From: Congeria kusceri
Lineage: Eukaryota; Mollusca; Bivalvia; Myida; Dreissenidae
Assembly: GCA_027627225.1 (NCBI GenBank)
Contig: CM051028.1
Span: 27,332,912-27,396,911, forward strand
Direction: 5' to 3'
Length of the DNA: 64,000 bases
How positions within the stretch are numbered: the stretch's first letter is position 1; each line of letters opens with the position of its first letter. A program made the position numbers and the translations under genes. The notes under the pieces are model-generated. The model was not told the DNA's origin and ran no database searches. It saw only the letters and a program-made list of their open reading frames with translations. Below, piece by piece: positions 47,088 through 57,995 of the stretch.

Positions 47088-47142
47088 ATATCTGTTGTTG
47101 ATGTCTGGTATATCCCAGTATGAAACAGCTGGGATTTTAGTC

Positions 47143-47814
47143 CAGGGGCCACGAACCACAAAGCTCATAAGGACAATCTTAACTTTATTTAAGTAAAGAA
47201 TTCATTACAAATTATCCTTGAGAAATTCCCTATTTTATATTTATTTGTGGAAAAAGTCAACAACACGTGAAATCGGTCAATTCAATTATTTTTTTTTTCT
47301 ATTTTATATTTGAAATGTTGCAAAATAAGAAGCATATTCTAATTCTTTATCAGATATAAACCATTGAAGACAAAATATTTTTTTAAGAACCAGCCACAGA
47401 CTTAAGGATTTTTATGATTTTAAGAAATTTACTGTGTGTGTGTATTTCAAAGTTTATGAGGTCCTCCTGCGCCGTAGCTGCATTATGACTCGGAGCGTGT
47501 CCCAGCACACCTACCTAATTTGCTTTTAGACTCATCGAAAGTTGGGACGAATTTTGAATCATTGCTGCAATTTCCAGCTATTTATTTTCTATTGAAATAT
47601 TTTAATTTTCGTATGGTCTTATGCTGTGGAAACTGGAGTACCCAGAGGAAACCCCACCTGTCCGGTATGGTAATCACCAACCAAACTCACTTGTGCCGAG
47701 TGGGGAGCGAACCCGGGCAGCCTATGTGATAAGCGAGTGTACCAACCACTGCGCTAGCTGGACAGCCAAGAAATTGACTAAAGTTTTCACGAAAAAGCTT
47801 TGTGGTTATGGGCC
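47143..47814. mobile_element. GGGCC MITE copy split by a SINE
   Basis: The left part begins AGGGGCCACGAACCACAAAG and the right part ends AAGCTTTGTGGTTATGGGCC. Comparison with the uninterrupted copies near 37.2 and 37.5 kb shows that everything from 47434 to 47767 is a later insertion. Confidence 0.8.
47434..47767 (-). mobile_element. tRNA-derived SINE with 12-bp TSD
   Basis: Read on the minus strand from 47767: GGCTGTCCAGCTAGCGCAGT + GGTTGG (box A, about 47740-47757), then CTTATCACATAGGCTGCCCG + GGTTCGCTCCC (box B, about 47702-47716). That is a tRNA-like Pol III promoter head. The body and a CA-rich tail (CACACACACAG) reach 47434. AAGAAATTTACT (47422-47433) and AAGAAATTGACT (47768-47779) flank it as a 12-bp target duplication with one change. 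Confidence 0.85.
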
Positions 47815-48195
47815 CTGATCCTCTTGCTGCTATCAGGTATTATTGCATCCCTGGCCAAGATACCTACCCCTGCACTTCAACTTCTGCTTGATTATATAGG
47901 TTAGCATTTACCGCATGGAAAACATAGTACCTTCTTTCTAAGATCATATACCTGATACAGTTTAGAAACACACTTCTATAGAATGTGTAAACTGCTTGAT
48001 CCAGCTTAGAAATGCAATAGGGTGTAGATGCAGTAGGGTTTAGAAACCTGTAATCAGTAATGTTTTAACTCATTTCCTAAATAAAAGAGTCAAAAGAGAG
48101 GTTGTGTTTTGTTGTTCTTTGTTCAGGCCTTCGTGAAATGACAACAGTTATTCTTAATCTGTATTGTTTGTGTTAAATAGAGTGAATATTGATGG

Positions 48196-48260
48196 GTCAG
48201 CGCAAAACTATGCTAAGTGTATGCCGTATACCAGTTATATAGCATAGTTTAGCGCTGAAC
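48196..48260. repeat. Short perfect-like hairpin
   Basis: GTCAGCGCAAAACTATGCTA is inverted as ATAGCATAGTTTAGCGCTGA. It is a foldback of about 65 bp, possibly a minimal MITE. Confidence 0.7.
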
Positions 48261-48704
48261 AATCGCTATGATCTTACTAGAAATGATTGTACGAGTATAT
48301 GAATAAAAACTATATCGCTAATAGATATTTGTTTCGATTAACAATGAAGAATTCAGCAGAACTATAAATGAAACGTGTATAAAAAAGTAATTTATTTACT
48401 CCCTAAATATTTTTAACTGTACAGTTGAAAATTCCAGGATTTTAGTGATTTCATGTTTTCTTATTGTTCAGTTACACCTAAGTAACATATTTTTTATACG
48501 AAAAATATATACATGCATCCAGTAATGTTTTGATTGCATCCAATTTCAAGATACAAATTGAGAACTTGCATAGTTGTAGAGCCAGATAAATTATTTAATG
48601 TTAAGTTACCAATAATTCATAATTTTAAAATTTTAAAATTCATGTTAAAAATTATAATTTTGAAATAAATATTTTAGTATTAAGTTTAAAACTATAATTG
48701 CCGC

Positions 48705-49032
48705 TGTCATGGAATGAATATCCCCCGAATGCCCCTTGTCACAAGGATATTGATACGAGCAACATGCAGTTTTGAACTGTAACAATATTTGATTTCAAAT
48801 GGATAAAGAACTCGACAAAGGGGAATAACTCTGTAAATAATGCAGCAAGAGGTATATTTCTTGTGCACTGCACTCCACCTAAAACCATCCATCTATGTAT
48901 GAAGTATGAAGTTGATATCTACAAAGGTTTTATAGCTTAAAATGTATGCTTCGGCCAAACAAAACCTGACACAGACGGACATGCAGTTAAGCGGAGTCCA
49001 GTATACCCCTCTTACATATGTGTTGTGCAGGG
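48705..49032. repeat. Bivalve-type dispersed repeat
   Basis: It contains GGGGAATAACTCTGTAAATA + ATGCAGCAAGAG, GACACAGACGGACATGCAG and ends with a CCAGTATACCCC ... GGGGGTATA inverted pair. I recognise the phrase combination from bivalve repeats. No coding capacity. Confidence 0.55.
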
Positions 49033-49099
49033 GGTATAATTAAAATCATATAGTTTTATCAGTACTTAATGCACATTGCACCTTAAATTCATGTTTCAG

Positions 49100-49858
49100 A
49101 TTCACAGATGTCGTCACCCAGTGGCCAGGATCAGTACATAATAGTACAATACTCGAGAACTGTGCCTTGAAACAATGGCTGGCAAGCACCACTGGCTGCT
49201 GGGTGACAGTGGCTATGGTTTAAAACCATATCTCCTTACACCTGTTGGCCTGCGGAGAACACCCTCAGAGGTCAGCTACAACCATGCCCACATAAAAACA
49301 AGGCTGCTGGTTCAGAAGGCCTTTGGAATGTTGAAATCAAGGTTCAGGCAAGTGCACTTAGTTTACAGTAATGCAATAACAATACTATTTATTGAACTAA
49401 TAACTGTAAAACATCAATTATGTGATTTTTTTGTCCATTGTTAAAATCTAAAATTTATCCATTTTTAGAATACTTCAGTTTTATATATATATAATACTTT
49501 ATATAATTGCACCATGTATGTTGTGTTGTTAAATTAATACATGTATTATGGTTTTGAACTTGCGTTTTGGATAACGGGAAAAAATTGTAATGCTATGTAT
49601 CAATAAAAATGTAAAACTGTAAGTAACAATGCCGATTGTCTTTGTAGATGTTTGCACAATGTGGAGGCTGCCTCCCTTTCCATCCAACCAAAGCAGCCAG
49701 AGTTGTTAGTGTGTGCATGAAACTGCACAATGTGCCATGACATGAATGTGCCAGTGCCGGCCATCCTGGATGAGGAAGAACATGATAAACAAGTATTTGA
49801 GGGACCCATTAATACAAATGGCTTACAAACGCGACAAAGTGTCATTAATTTGTTCTAG
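49100..49858 (+). pseudogene. PIF/Harbinger (HARBI1-like) transposase relic, C-terminal half
   Basis: Exon 49100-49347 begins FTDVVTQWPGSVHNSTIL, shifts frame, then reads HWLLGDSGYGLKPYLLTPV ... YNHAHIKTR...AFGMLKSRF. Exon 49648-49858 continues RCLHN, with pieces GGCLPFHPTKAARVVSVCMK and MNVPVPAILDEEEHDKQV in alternate frames. These are DDE_4-family signatures: LGDSGY carries the second catalytic Asp, while the expected Glu of VVERxFG is Gln here (LVQKAFG). The first exon seems to use a GC donor (CAG|GCAAGT). At least three frame changes and the altered Glu indicate a dead copy. N-terminal exons and the TIRs were not found. Confidence 0.85.
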
Positions 49859-51101
49859 TTGTCTAAAATTAAAAGAATAATATGATAACATTACATCAAA
49901 CTCAGGTTCCAATTGCACATAAAATATGCTGTTTAAAGGATCTTAAAGGGACTATGTTTACAAAAAGGGATCTTTAGCAAATTTAATGTTTTCATGTTTT
50001 ACTAATTAGCTATACCAAGGTACATACAACAAATAAAGTATGAATTTTTCACTACATTATCAGAAGTGTGATACAAACAAAAACATGTACTTATGCAATA
50101 AAAACAAAAGCATTTACTTATGAAATTGTTGCATATCTGTATAATCACTATTTCAAGTGATAACTTTACTTAAGTTTTTAAATATATAGAACATAGAATA
50201 TTATATGATTAATGTCAAAACTAACATTTAAACTTCGTAACAGTTTGCCTGTTCACAATATTTATTGTTCTGGGACACACGTTGGCACAGTATTGACACT
50301 ACTGATAGAATTAAGGAAGCTGTTGATCCTGTGCAACTCGTCTCTTATATCGGCATGCACCTGCAGCTGCTGACGCATTACTTCCAGTTTTCTTTCTTCA
50401 ACTGCAAGGACTCGATCTTCATCTGTAATTCAGGTACATGTTTTATTTTTTTCATGTATTCTGATATAACTTTTCTATACACAATGTGATTTAAATAAAT
50501 ATAAAATGACATTTGGCACTAATTAATAAAACAAATTAATAGTTGTGTTATAATGATTACTTGATATGTCATTAGTATAAAAAGAAAAGTGACCCATTCT
50601 TTAACCATACACTATTGTATATATTTTTCAAAGTTGATAATTATTTCACCATAATAATAATTAAATTTTTATAAATATTGTTCTCCCATATTCATGTGTT
50701 TTTATGACATATATGCTTTTGATCATACTATTTATTGGTATTTGTTGCATTCACGTGTTATGCATATTGTATAATATGTATTGTAATTACATTCATAAGA
50801 ATAAAATATGGTGGTTGAAAAGAAAATCAGTTGGACTTAATGAGACTTAAACTGTAAGGAATGACGAGTAGTAAGGATTGTGTAAGCCATAAAAATGCCA
50901 GTATAATCTTACATGTTACGCCTCTTTTGCTGTTACTGCTTGCTGTTGAATTTCTTGCATTTTTTCTGACTGCAATGGAGTTGTATACAATTAATGGTTT
51001 TGATTCATACATATTGGTCAGTAATTATGTCACAAATCAAAGCAATGTGTGTTATAAATACACCAGTAATGCTGTGTTTGGTAGCGGGTATCAACAGTAT
51101 A

Positions 51102-51282
51102 CAGGGCTCACCCTGGCTTAAAATTTTCTTTAGCCAAATTTACCATTTGATATTGATTTCTACTCATTTGAGGCATTTTATAGGGTTTTATGAAAAAAAG
51201 TTGTAGCCAATTGAAAATTTTGTTAGCCAAATAATGAAATTGTAGCTATTGGCTAATTTGGATAATGGCAGTGTGAGCCCTG
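51102..51282. mobile_element. CAGGGCTCAC MITE (hAT-like ends)
   Basis: CAGGGCTCACCCTGGCTTAA ... GGCAGTGTGAGCCCTG. Internally GTAGCCAATTG and GTAGCTATTGGCTAATTTGG echo TAGCCAAA phrases. Flanks are GTATA and GTATG. It is inserted in an intron of the Myb/SANT-like relic. Confidence 0.75.
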
Positions 51283-51649
51283 GTATGCAGGTTCTATCTA
51301 AATTGAAAGCCAACATGTCAATATCTTGAAAAAGTTAACTGTAATTTATTAGTTATCATTAATTCAACTGAATTGAGTAAATGTTATGCAAACGTCTCTT
51401 TCATGCTACATATCAAACTATGCATTTACCTTTGCCTGTTGCATGTTCTATTTCAGTTTCTGGGGCCTGCCTTTTTTTCAATGGACTGACATCATTTGTT
51501 GATTCTGTTATTAATGACATATACAATATATAAATATAAAGTTTTGCAAAAATAATTTGTATAATTTTAACTTATGTGTATCACTAACATAACATTAAAA
51601 ATCACCACTATGATCAATTCAGAATTGTGTTTTCATGTGAATCACACAC

Positions 51650-51760
51650 ATAGCGGCCGAGTGGTTAAATGCACGAAATTTTTTATCCTGGCGGTCATAT
51701 GTTTGAGTCACAGCGAAGGCAATTTTTTTAATGTTTCACTCTCTCTATATATATATGTGT
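51650..51760 (+). repeat. Degenerate tRNA-like (Ser/Leu-type) SINE fragment
   Basis: TAGCGGCCGAGTGGTTAAAT (box A-like, from 51651) is followed ~50 bp later by TGTTTGAGTCA (box B-like). The spacing and GCGGCCGAGTGGTTAA start resemble a tRNA with a long variable arm, but the acceptor stem does not close, so it is not a functional tRNA gene. Confidence 0.45.
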
Positions 51761-54201
51761 TTTTATTAGTACAGCTGCTTTGTTTTTTTTGTAATTTAGA
51801 CATTAAATTTCTTTTTCAAGGAAACACAAATATGTAAACAAATGAGGTAAAGTAAAAATGCTTACCAACATGCACTGCATGCACTGTACTGATGACTTCT
51901 GATGTGCAGGTGTTTGCAGATTTGGTGTTTGTACATTGTGGTTCTGTAAAAAGTGTAAGAAAACAGTTCTATGTATGTTTTGGGGGAATTATACATTAAA
52001 ACAATACAATAATAAACAAACAAAAAAACAATTATAACTTACTACCAATACACTTTTTACTTTGGATATTTTCAACATTTGAAAATATCACACTATTATT
52101 GTTGTTGTTGTTGTTAATCAATACTGACTCTCTTCACTAATCTGCTATGTTTGCCCGCTAACTTGAGAATGGAAATTAAAAAGCAAGCGTGTACTATTAA
52201 AGAGTAACAACATAATAGGAAAGTCTATTAGTTAGAGTGAGATTAACCTATAGGTAATTACAGTTACCTTCAAAGACTTCATGTACTACAGCACTACTCG
52301 TCTGAACTGAAACAGTGTTTAATTTTCACTCAATAATGTGAAACAAGACATCCAAATTAGGTGTAACAACTTACTTGGATAATGAACATTATCAGTCTGC
52401 ACTCTTTGGATTAAGGCCTTGTAATGTATTTATTTAATAAAAAAGCTTACGGCAAATTTTTACGACTTCATATTTGTTTTGTCCTCAATTGCACATTTTA
52501 ATGATGTATATAATATATATATTTTATATTCACTTTAATAGTATTTGTTTCACCTTTTTGTTTTCCTAAGTGTTACTTGAATTTAAATTATTTTACCTTT
52601 GAAGTTGTCTACACCTTGGAATCCTTCCACTGACACTTTAGGCAGTGCACTCTGTAACTAAAATGTTGACATGAAGTTTGTTATATCATACTTCCAAGTG
52701 CAAAGTGGAATACAATATGTTCGCATAAAAATAACATACATTCAAATTAAATCATTTAATAAAAGTACCATCTAATATGAAATAATGTATCCTGTACACA
52801 CATTCAGACAACGCAAAACCTGTCAGGCATGTCCGACAAAAATGTTGATGACCAAAATGTATAACACATATTATACATAGTTTATACTATTTTGATTATT
52901 GTGTTAATTATTGCTTTAACATAAAGTTGTAATTGTCCTGCATTTGTCATGGTATATCAAATAATTCAATAACAATGAATAATTTTTCAATGTAAATCTA
53001 CAAGTATATCATGTTTTGTATATGATAGGGTATATATGTTACATATCATGGTGCCTGATTTAGAGGTTTGGTTCAGTATGAAGATTTTATTATCTTCAAA
53101 TGAACAATGTGTACCTTTTCCTGCCAGTCTTTAAGAACAACATGAGATGTTCCTCCCCCCGTGGCCAGTGCATCCCGCACTATCTCCCGTTCCTACTTCC
53201 TAACATCTGTCTTGATATCTGACAGCTTCTTCTTTACCTCATCAACTGTGCGGCATGTCAGCGACTGACTGTTGATGCTGTAAGAATGTAAAAAAAAAAG
53301 CAAGTCTATATTGCAGTATTAATAAACTTAATTAGGTTGTTATATGTTTGACATGATAACAATTGCATTGGCAATTTGATTTCATCACTCAGGCGTTGTC
53401 TGATTGGGCATTTTCAGGGTAGAGCTAGATGTTGTTTTGTTTTTGTTTATTGTTTATTTATTTATTTTTTACGACGTGTAACACTCATAGTTAGGGTCGA
53501 GTTAATAAAAAGACTAATAAATTGCATGCTATTGTAGAATAATCTTTGCAACATGTAAACAACACAGAGTTGTTGACTTTGGGGAAAATGTCTAGATCTA
53601 GCTAAGTAGCTACTGAAAAATTTACCTCTCGGTAATCTGGGCATAGGTGTCAATCTTGTCTCTGTTTGTTAGCCGGGTCGAAACTTTTCCGTCTAAAATA
53701 GTTCTATTGTCGCAAAAGGCGTCCACGAGTACTTGTATTCTTGCGCCGACCAGTTATCTTTTCGCTTTTTCACAGTTTCCGTTTTGTTATGTTTTTTTTG
53801 TAAGCAAAAACGAACTTTTGCAGACGATATTTACTATGTGCTCTCTGTTAGGTCCGCGCTTTACCAGACTCCATTTTAGAGAGTATTCAAACATAGCAAC
53901 TAAGATTAAGTTCGGTTTATAGAAACGCACTAAAAATGTTCGTAACTTTATACTGACGTTAATTTTTGTTCGTAAACTTACGCATTGTACCAGAAACGGC
54001 TCCGAGGCTTGTAATTCAGAACCTTGCAGGTCCTGTGTGTTAATTTTTTGCAAACACAACCACAATCTTAAATTCTGCACTCCATTACGAATGGGCTATA
54101 CTGGCAGTTGTTCATGCTTGTACCATTTAATAGTAATACATGTATGCTTTTTATTGACAAATATTAGGCTTTGAGATTTATTTCACACCAACGTATCATG
54201 A

Positions 54202-54920
54202 GGGCCCCGCAATTTTTTTGCGGGTGCCGTATAGTAATCACCCTGTCTGTCCGTCCGTCTGTCCACATTTTTCATGATTTTCTTTTATAACTTCAAAACC
54301 ATTTCAGCTATTAAATTGAAACTTCATAGGTGGATAGATCTCATTAAGGAGAAGTGCTGTCCACAAGAACCGTTACTCTGCTCTTCATAATTCTGGAATT
54401 ATTGCCCTTTGTTCAGTTTTTCTTCATTTTTGGAATGGAATAAATAGAGAAATTCCTTGTGAATGCAACTCCTCTGACAGTTTCCAATGGATTTTCTTGA
54501 AACTTGTCTTCATTGTTGCAGATAATGTGTAGTTGTGCATGAAGCTGGGGATTTAAATTGTTCTTCTCCATTCGCCCTGTGGTTATTTCTCCATTATGCA
54601 ATATATAAAAGGAACTTTCCTTGTGAATGCAACTCCACGTATAGTTTCTAACGTATTATCTTGAAACTTGTCTTCATTGTTGAAGGTAATGTGCTGTTGT
54701 GTGTAAAGATGGGGTTTTGAAATTTACTCGTCAATTAGGAAGTCAAGGCCCTTTGATTATTTTTTCTCTATGCAATACTTAGTGAAAATTCCTTGTGAAC
54801 ATGACTCCTCCTACAGTATCCAACAGATGTTTTTGAAACTTAAAAAAAACTGGCTGGCCTCCACATTCAAACATGCTATCATTCGGGGCCCGTTGTCACT
54901 CCTGTGACAAAGCTCTAGTT
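54202..54920 (+). repeat. GGGCCCCGC bivalve repeat with 3' hairpin
   Basis: It starts GGGCCCCGCAATTTTTTTGC + GGGTGCC and ends CATTCGGGGCCCGTTGTCAC + TCCTGTGACAAAGCTCTAGT. The stem TTGTCAC-TCC-TGTGACAA is at 54893-54910. Two to three diverged internal units share TTCCTTGTGAATGCAACTCC and TTGAAACTTGTCTTCATTGT. Confidence 0.75.
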
Positions 54921-55033
54921 TAACAGTTCATAACTAAAGATCGTGGTATAGTTCTCAATGGAGACACATTATGTGAGGGTACAACTATTGCTCAGGTTTT
55001 GCTTTTTGTGATTGAATGGTAACAGTGTTTGCA

Positions 55034-55372
55034 GCTGGATGTCACATATCAAATGGTATACAGTACGCACATCTTACAGCACTTTGTGATTAGACATTGC
55101 AGCTGGATGTCACATATCAAATGGTATACAGTACGCACATCTTACAGCTGGATGTCACATATCAAATGGTATACAGTACGCACATCTTACAGCTGGATGT
55201 CACATATCAAATGGTATACAGTACGCACATCTTACAGCTGGATGTCACATATCAAATGGTATACAGTACGCACATCTTACAGCTGGATGTCACATATCAA
55301 ATGGTATACAGTACGCACATCTTACAGCTGGATGTCACATATCAAACGGTATACAGTACACACATATTACAG
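55034..55372. repeat. 45-bp tandem array, 7 units
   Basis: The unit GCTGGATGTCACATATCAAA + TGGTATACAGTACGCACATC + TTACA starts at 55035, 55102, 55147, 55192, 55237, 55282 and 55327. Units two to seven are nearly identical. A CACTTTGTGATTA phrase follows both the first and the last unit, so part of the flank was duplicated too. Because 45 is a multiple of three, long open frames appear without coding meaning. Confidence 0.95.
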
Positions 55373-56454
55373 CACTTTGTGATTATTCTAGGTAGACATA
55401 ACAACAACTTACTGATGTCAATGCTCTCTTTATTGTCTGTTAATACACAAGAAGAAGAACAAACAGATAAGAACAATAGCTGTATACACAACACTAATAA
55501 ATGAAGCAAGTCAACAAAAGTGTTTATTTATTTATTAGACATTAAAAGTGTTTCTTTCATTACGTTTATGTTGTTCTATCTATGCTTTCAAGTTATTCTT
55601 TCACTTTAACCTGCTTATTTTGAAAATAATTGTTATCAAAAATCGTACATACCCACTTTAATGCATTTTTACTTTATGGTCTGATCAATAATAATTTTAA
55701 CTATAACTGTTACAATATGTCGATTTCTTATGTTTATTATGATTTTTAAGGGTATGGTAACAAGGTCCAATATAGTTGTTCAAATAATGTAATGAAAAAC
55801 ATGAATTCATGAAAACATTTAAAATAATGATTGTGTCCAATACCAGTGCCATGCTAGACAAAGAGTGAAAAAGAGAAACCAATGTCCTGTATTGTTATTA
55901 TTATAATGTATTCTACAAAGCAAAACCATAAACAGCACTAATGAATTACCAGAATTAATTTCAGTGATAATGTAATAATTTTGTTTACATAATTTAAGAC
56001 GGCTTTTCAACACCAGACAAAAACAAAATGAGTTTAGTTTACTGAAGAGAAAAAGAAACGCCTTATCATAAGGTGGTGTTCATGTTGTTAATACATGAAC
56101 TTTGGCCGACAAATAAAACCAATCCAAAGCTTACAATGCAAAATTAGTAATAATGAGGTGTTTCTTTTTCTCCTCAGTATACATAAATATGACTTGCACA
56201 AGACTAACAAAAATATTGCACATAAAAAACAACGCGTATTTCTTAAATACAATCAGTCTTTTTTTCAAAATCTGAAACATAAAATAAAGAAGTAGATATT
56301 CAACAGCAACAATAAATAACAACAACAACAACAAGCAGGTCAGTGCAATCATAAACGTCACCAAAGGTTTGCAATGGTTTAAATAAAGGCCAACCCTATT
56401 TTTTAAATGCAAGAGAAAAATGCGGAAACCGCATTAAAGCTGGATTTTTTATTT

Positions 56455-57540
56455 TGCCGACATGTACAAATCAATGTTGGTGAAGAAGTATGGAAGTTTC
56501 ATGTAGAGCTTTAGTGGCCATTTTGTGCAGTGAGGCGGAACCATTTGAACAAGTTTGGTAGAGGACCACTTAAAGAACATTGGTGAGAAATTATTTGAAA
56601 ATCTAGCCATAGGTCTAGAAGAAATTGGGGTTTAGACATATTTCTATTTTTAGCTCTGGTGGCCATCTTGTGCAGTGAAGCGGAACCATTTTCACATGTT
56701 TGGTAGAGGTCCATCCAAGGAACATTTCTGTGAAGTTTCATGAAGATTGACCAAGAACTTTTGAAAACAAAACACATTCTATTTTGAGCTCTAGTGGCCA
56801 TTTTGTCCAGTGAGGCAGGACCATTTGAATAAGTTTGGTAGAGAGTAGTTTCATCAAAACTGATAAAGAACTTTAGAAAATATGACAGGAATAAAAAAAA
56901 TTAACGCAAATTCTATTTTTAACTCTAGTGGCCATTTTGTGCAGTGAGGCAGAACCATTTGATCAAGTTTGGTAGAGGAACACTAAACGAACGTTTGTGT
57001 AAATTATTTGAAAATCTAGCCATAGGTATAGAAGAAAATAGCGTTTATACATAATCCTATTTTTAGCTCTGGCAGCCATCTTGTGCAATGAAGCGGAACC
57101 ATTTTCACAGGTTTGGTAGAGGACCATCCAAGGAACATTTCTGTAAAGTTTCATGCAGATTGACCAAGAACTTTTGAAAATATAACAGGAATACGAAACT
57201 TTTAACACCAATTCTATTTTTATCTCTAGTGACCATTTTGTGCAGTGAGGCGGAACCGTTTGAATAAGTTTGGTAGAGAAACACTAAACGATTACTTGTG
57301 TAAAATTATTTGAAAATCTAGCCATAGGTTTAGAAGAAAATGGTATTTAGACATAATTCTATTTTTAGCTCTGGCAGCCATCTTGTGCAGTGAAGCGGAA
57401 CCATTTTCAGTTTTAATAGAGGACCATTCAAGGAACATTTCTGTAAAGTTTCATGAAGTTTGACCAAGAACTTTTGAAAATATTACAGGAATACGAAACT
57501 TGAACGCAAATTGTTAATGACATCGCAACGCCCACCCGCC
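56455..57540 (-). repeat. ~140-bp tandem-core repeat (GTGGCCATTTTGTGCAGTGA)
   Basis: Seven units share GCTCTGGTGGCCATCTTGTG + CAGTGAAGCGGAACCATTT, TTGGTAGAGGACCA and AAGAACTTTTGAAAATA. Two sub-types alternate. The right end CATCGCAACGCCCACCCGCC + CGC is typical of the outer part of such bivalve repeats. Short minus ORFs here are by-products. Confidence 0.85.
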
Positions 57541-57771
57541 CGCACAACCAACCGGTTTTCGCTAATCTATAAGCCGAGATTTTTTGTTGAAAAATCCGAC
57601 TAATAAAATTAAAAATAACCAAAATTGTACAACAATAAACCGAAAAGTTGATAAAAATCGTCTACATGTATTTCCACTGGTTCCGTGTTCAATATGGATA
57701 CTAAACCTTATGGATACTAAAAGAGTTTTCAGCTCAGTTATGTTTAATTTATAACATAGTGAAACATATAT

Positions 57772-57995
57772 GAGGTGTGTCATGGGAATACCCGCTTAAT
57801 GCATGTGCTTAAAGTGTCGTCCCGGATAAACATGTGTAGTCCGCACAGGCTAATCCAGGATGACACTTTCCAATTTATGGTATTTTCTGTTTCAAGGAAG
57901 TCTCTTCTAAACATATATTCACTGTGGGCGGAAAGCGTCGTCCCTGATTAGCCTGTGCGGACTGCATTAAGCCCGGTTTTCCCAAGACACGCCTC
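57772..57995. mobile_element. Palindromic MITE copy 15, TSD ATAT
   Basis: GAGGTGTGTCATGGGAATAC ... CCAAGACACGCCTC between two ATAT. The right inner hairpin is truncated. Confidence 0.9.

Larger units (their letters stand above)
43250..47140. other. Intergenic DNA without gene signals
   Basis: Apart from four palindromic MITE copies (listed separately) I see no exon-like segment. Sequence is AT-rich with scattered stops in all frames. AATAAA near 44607 could serve a long SPATA7 3' UTR. Confidence 0.5.
50262..53790 (-). pseudogene. Harbinger-associated Myb/SANT-like protein gene, broken
   Basis: Exons (minus order): ~53790-53626, 53277-53115, 52657-52597, 52306-52268, 51943-51866, 51504-51430, 50422-50262, all with AG/GT borders. 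The first gives DNWSAQ, then, after a 1-base shift, IQVLVDAFCDNRTILDGKV and LTNRDKIDTYAQITE. The second gives CRTVDEVKKKLSDIKTDVRK followed by an in-frame TAG (53193-53195) and ATGGG. This is the Myb/SANT-like DNA-binding domain found with Harbinger transposases. The last exon is a coiled-coil-like ERKLEVMRQQLQVH tail ending in TAA. It lies tail-to-tail with the transposase relic, ~400 bp apart. Confidence 0.75.

Noticed and set aside
51650..51722. tRNA gene (Ser/Leu-like)
   Set aside because: Box A and a weak box B are present, but stems do not pair and box B deviates from GGTTCGANTCC; treated as a degenerate SINE head.
53787..54080. 97-codon minus ORF as the N-terminus of the Myb/SANT-like gene
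   Set aside because: It does not lead in frame into the DNWSAQ segment and has no recognisable domain; could be 5' sequence of the element but not supported as coding.
55029..55504. 117- and 135-codon ORFs with a repeating 15-residue motif
   Set aside because: They are the two readable frames of a 45-bp tandem repeat; a unit length divisible by three keeps frames open without selection.
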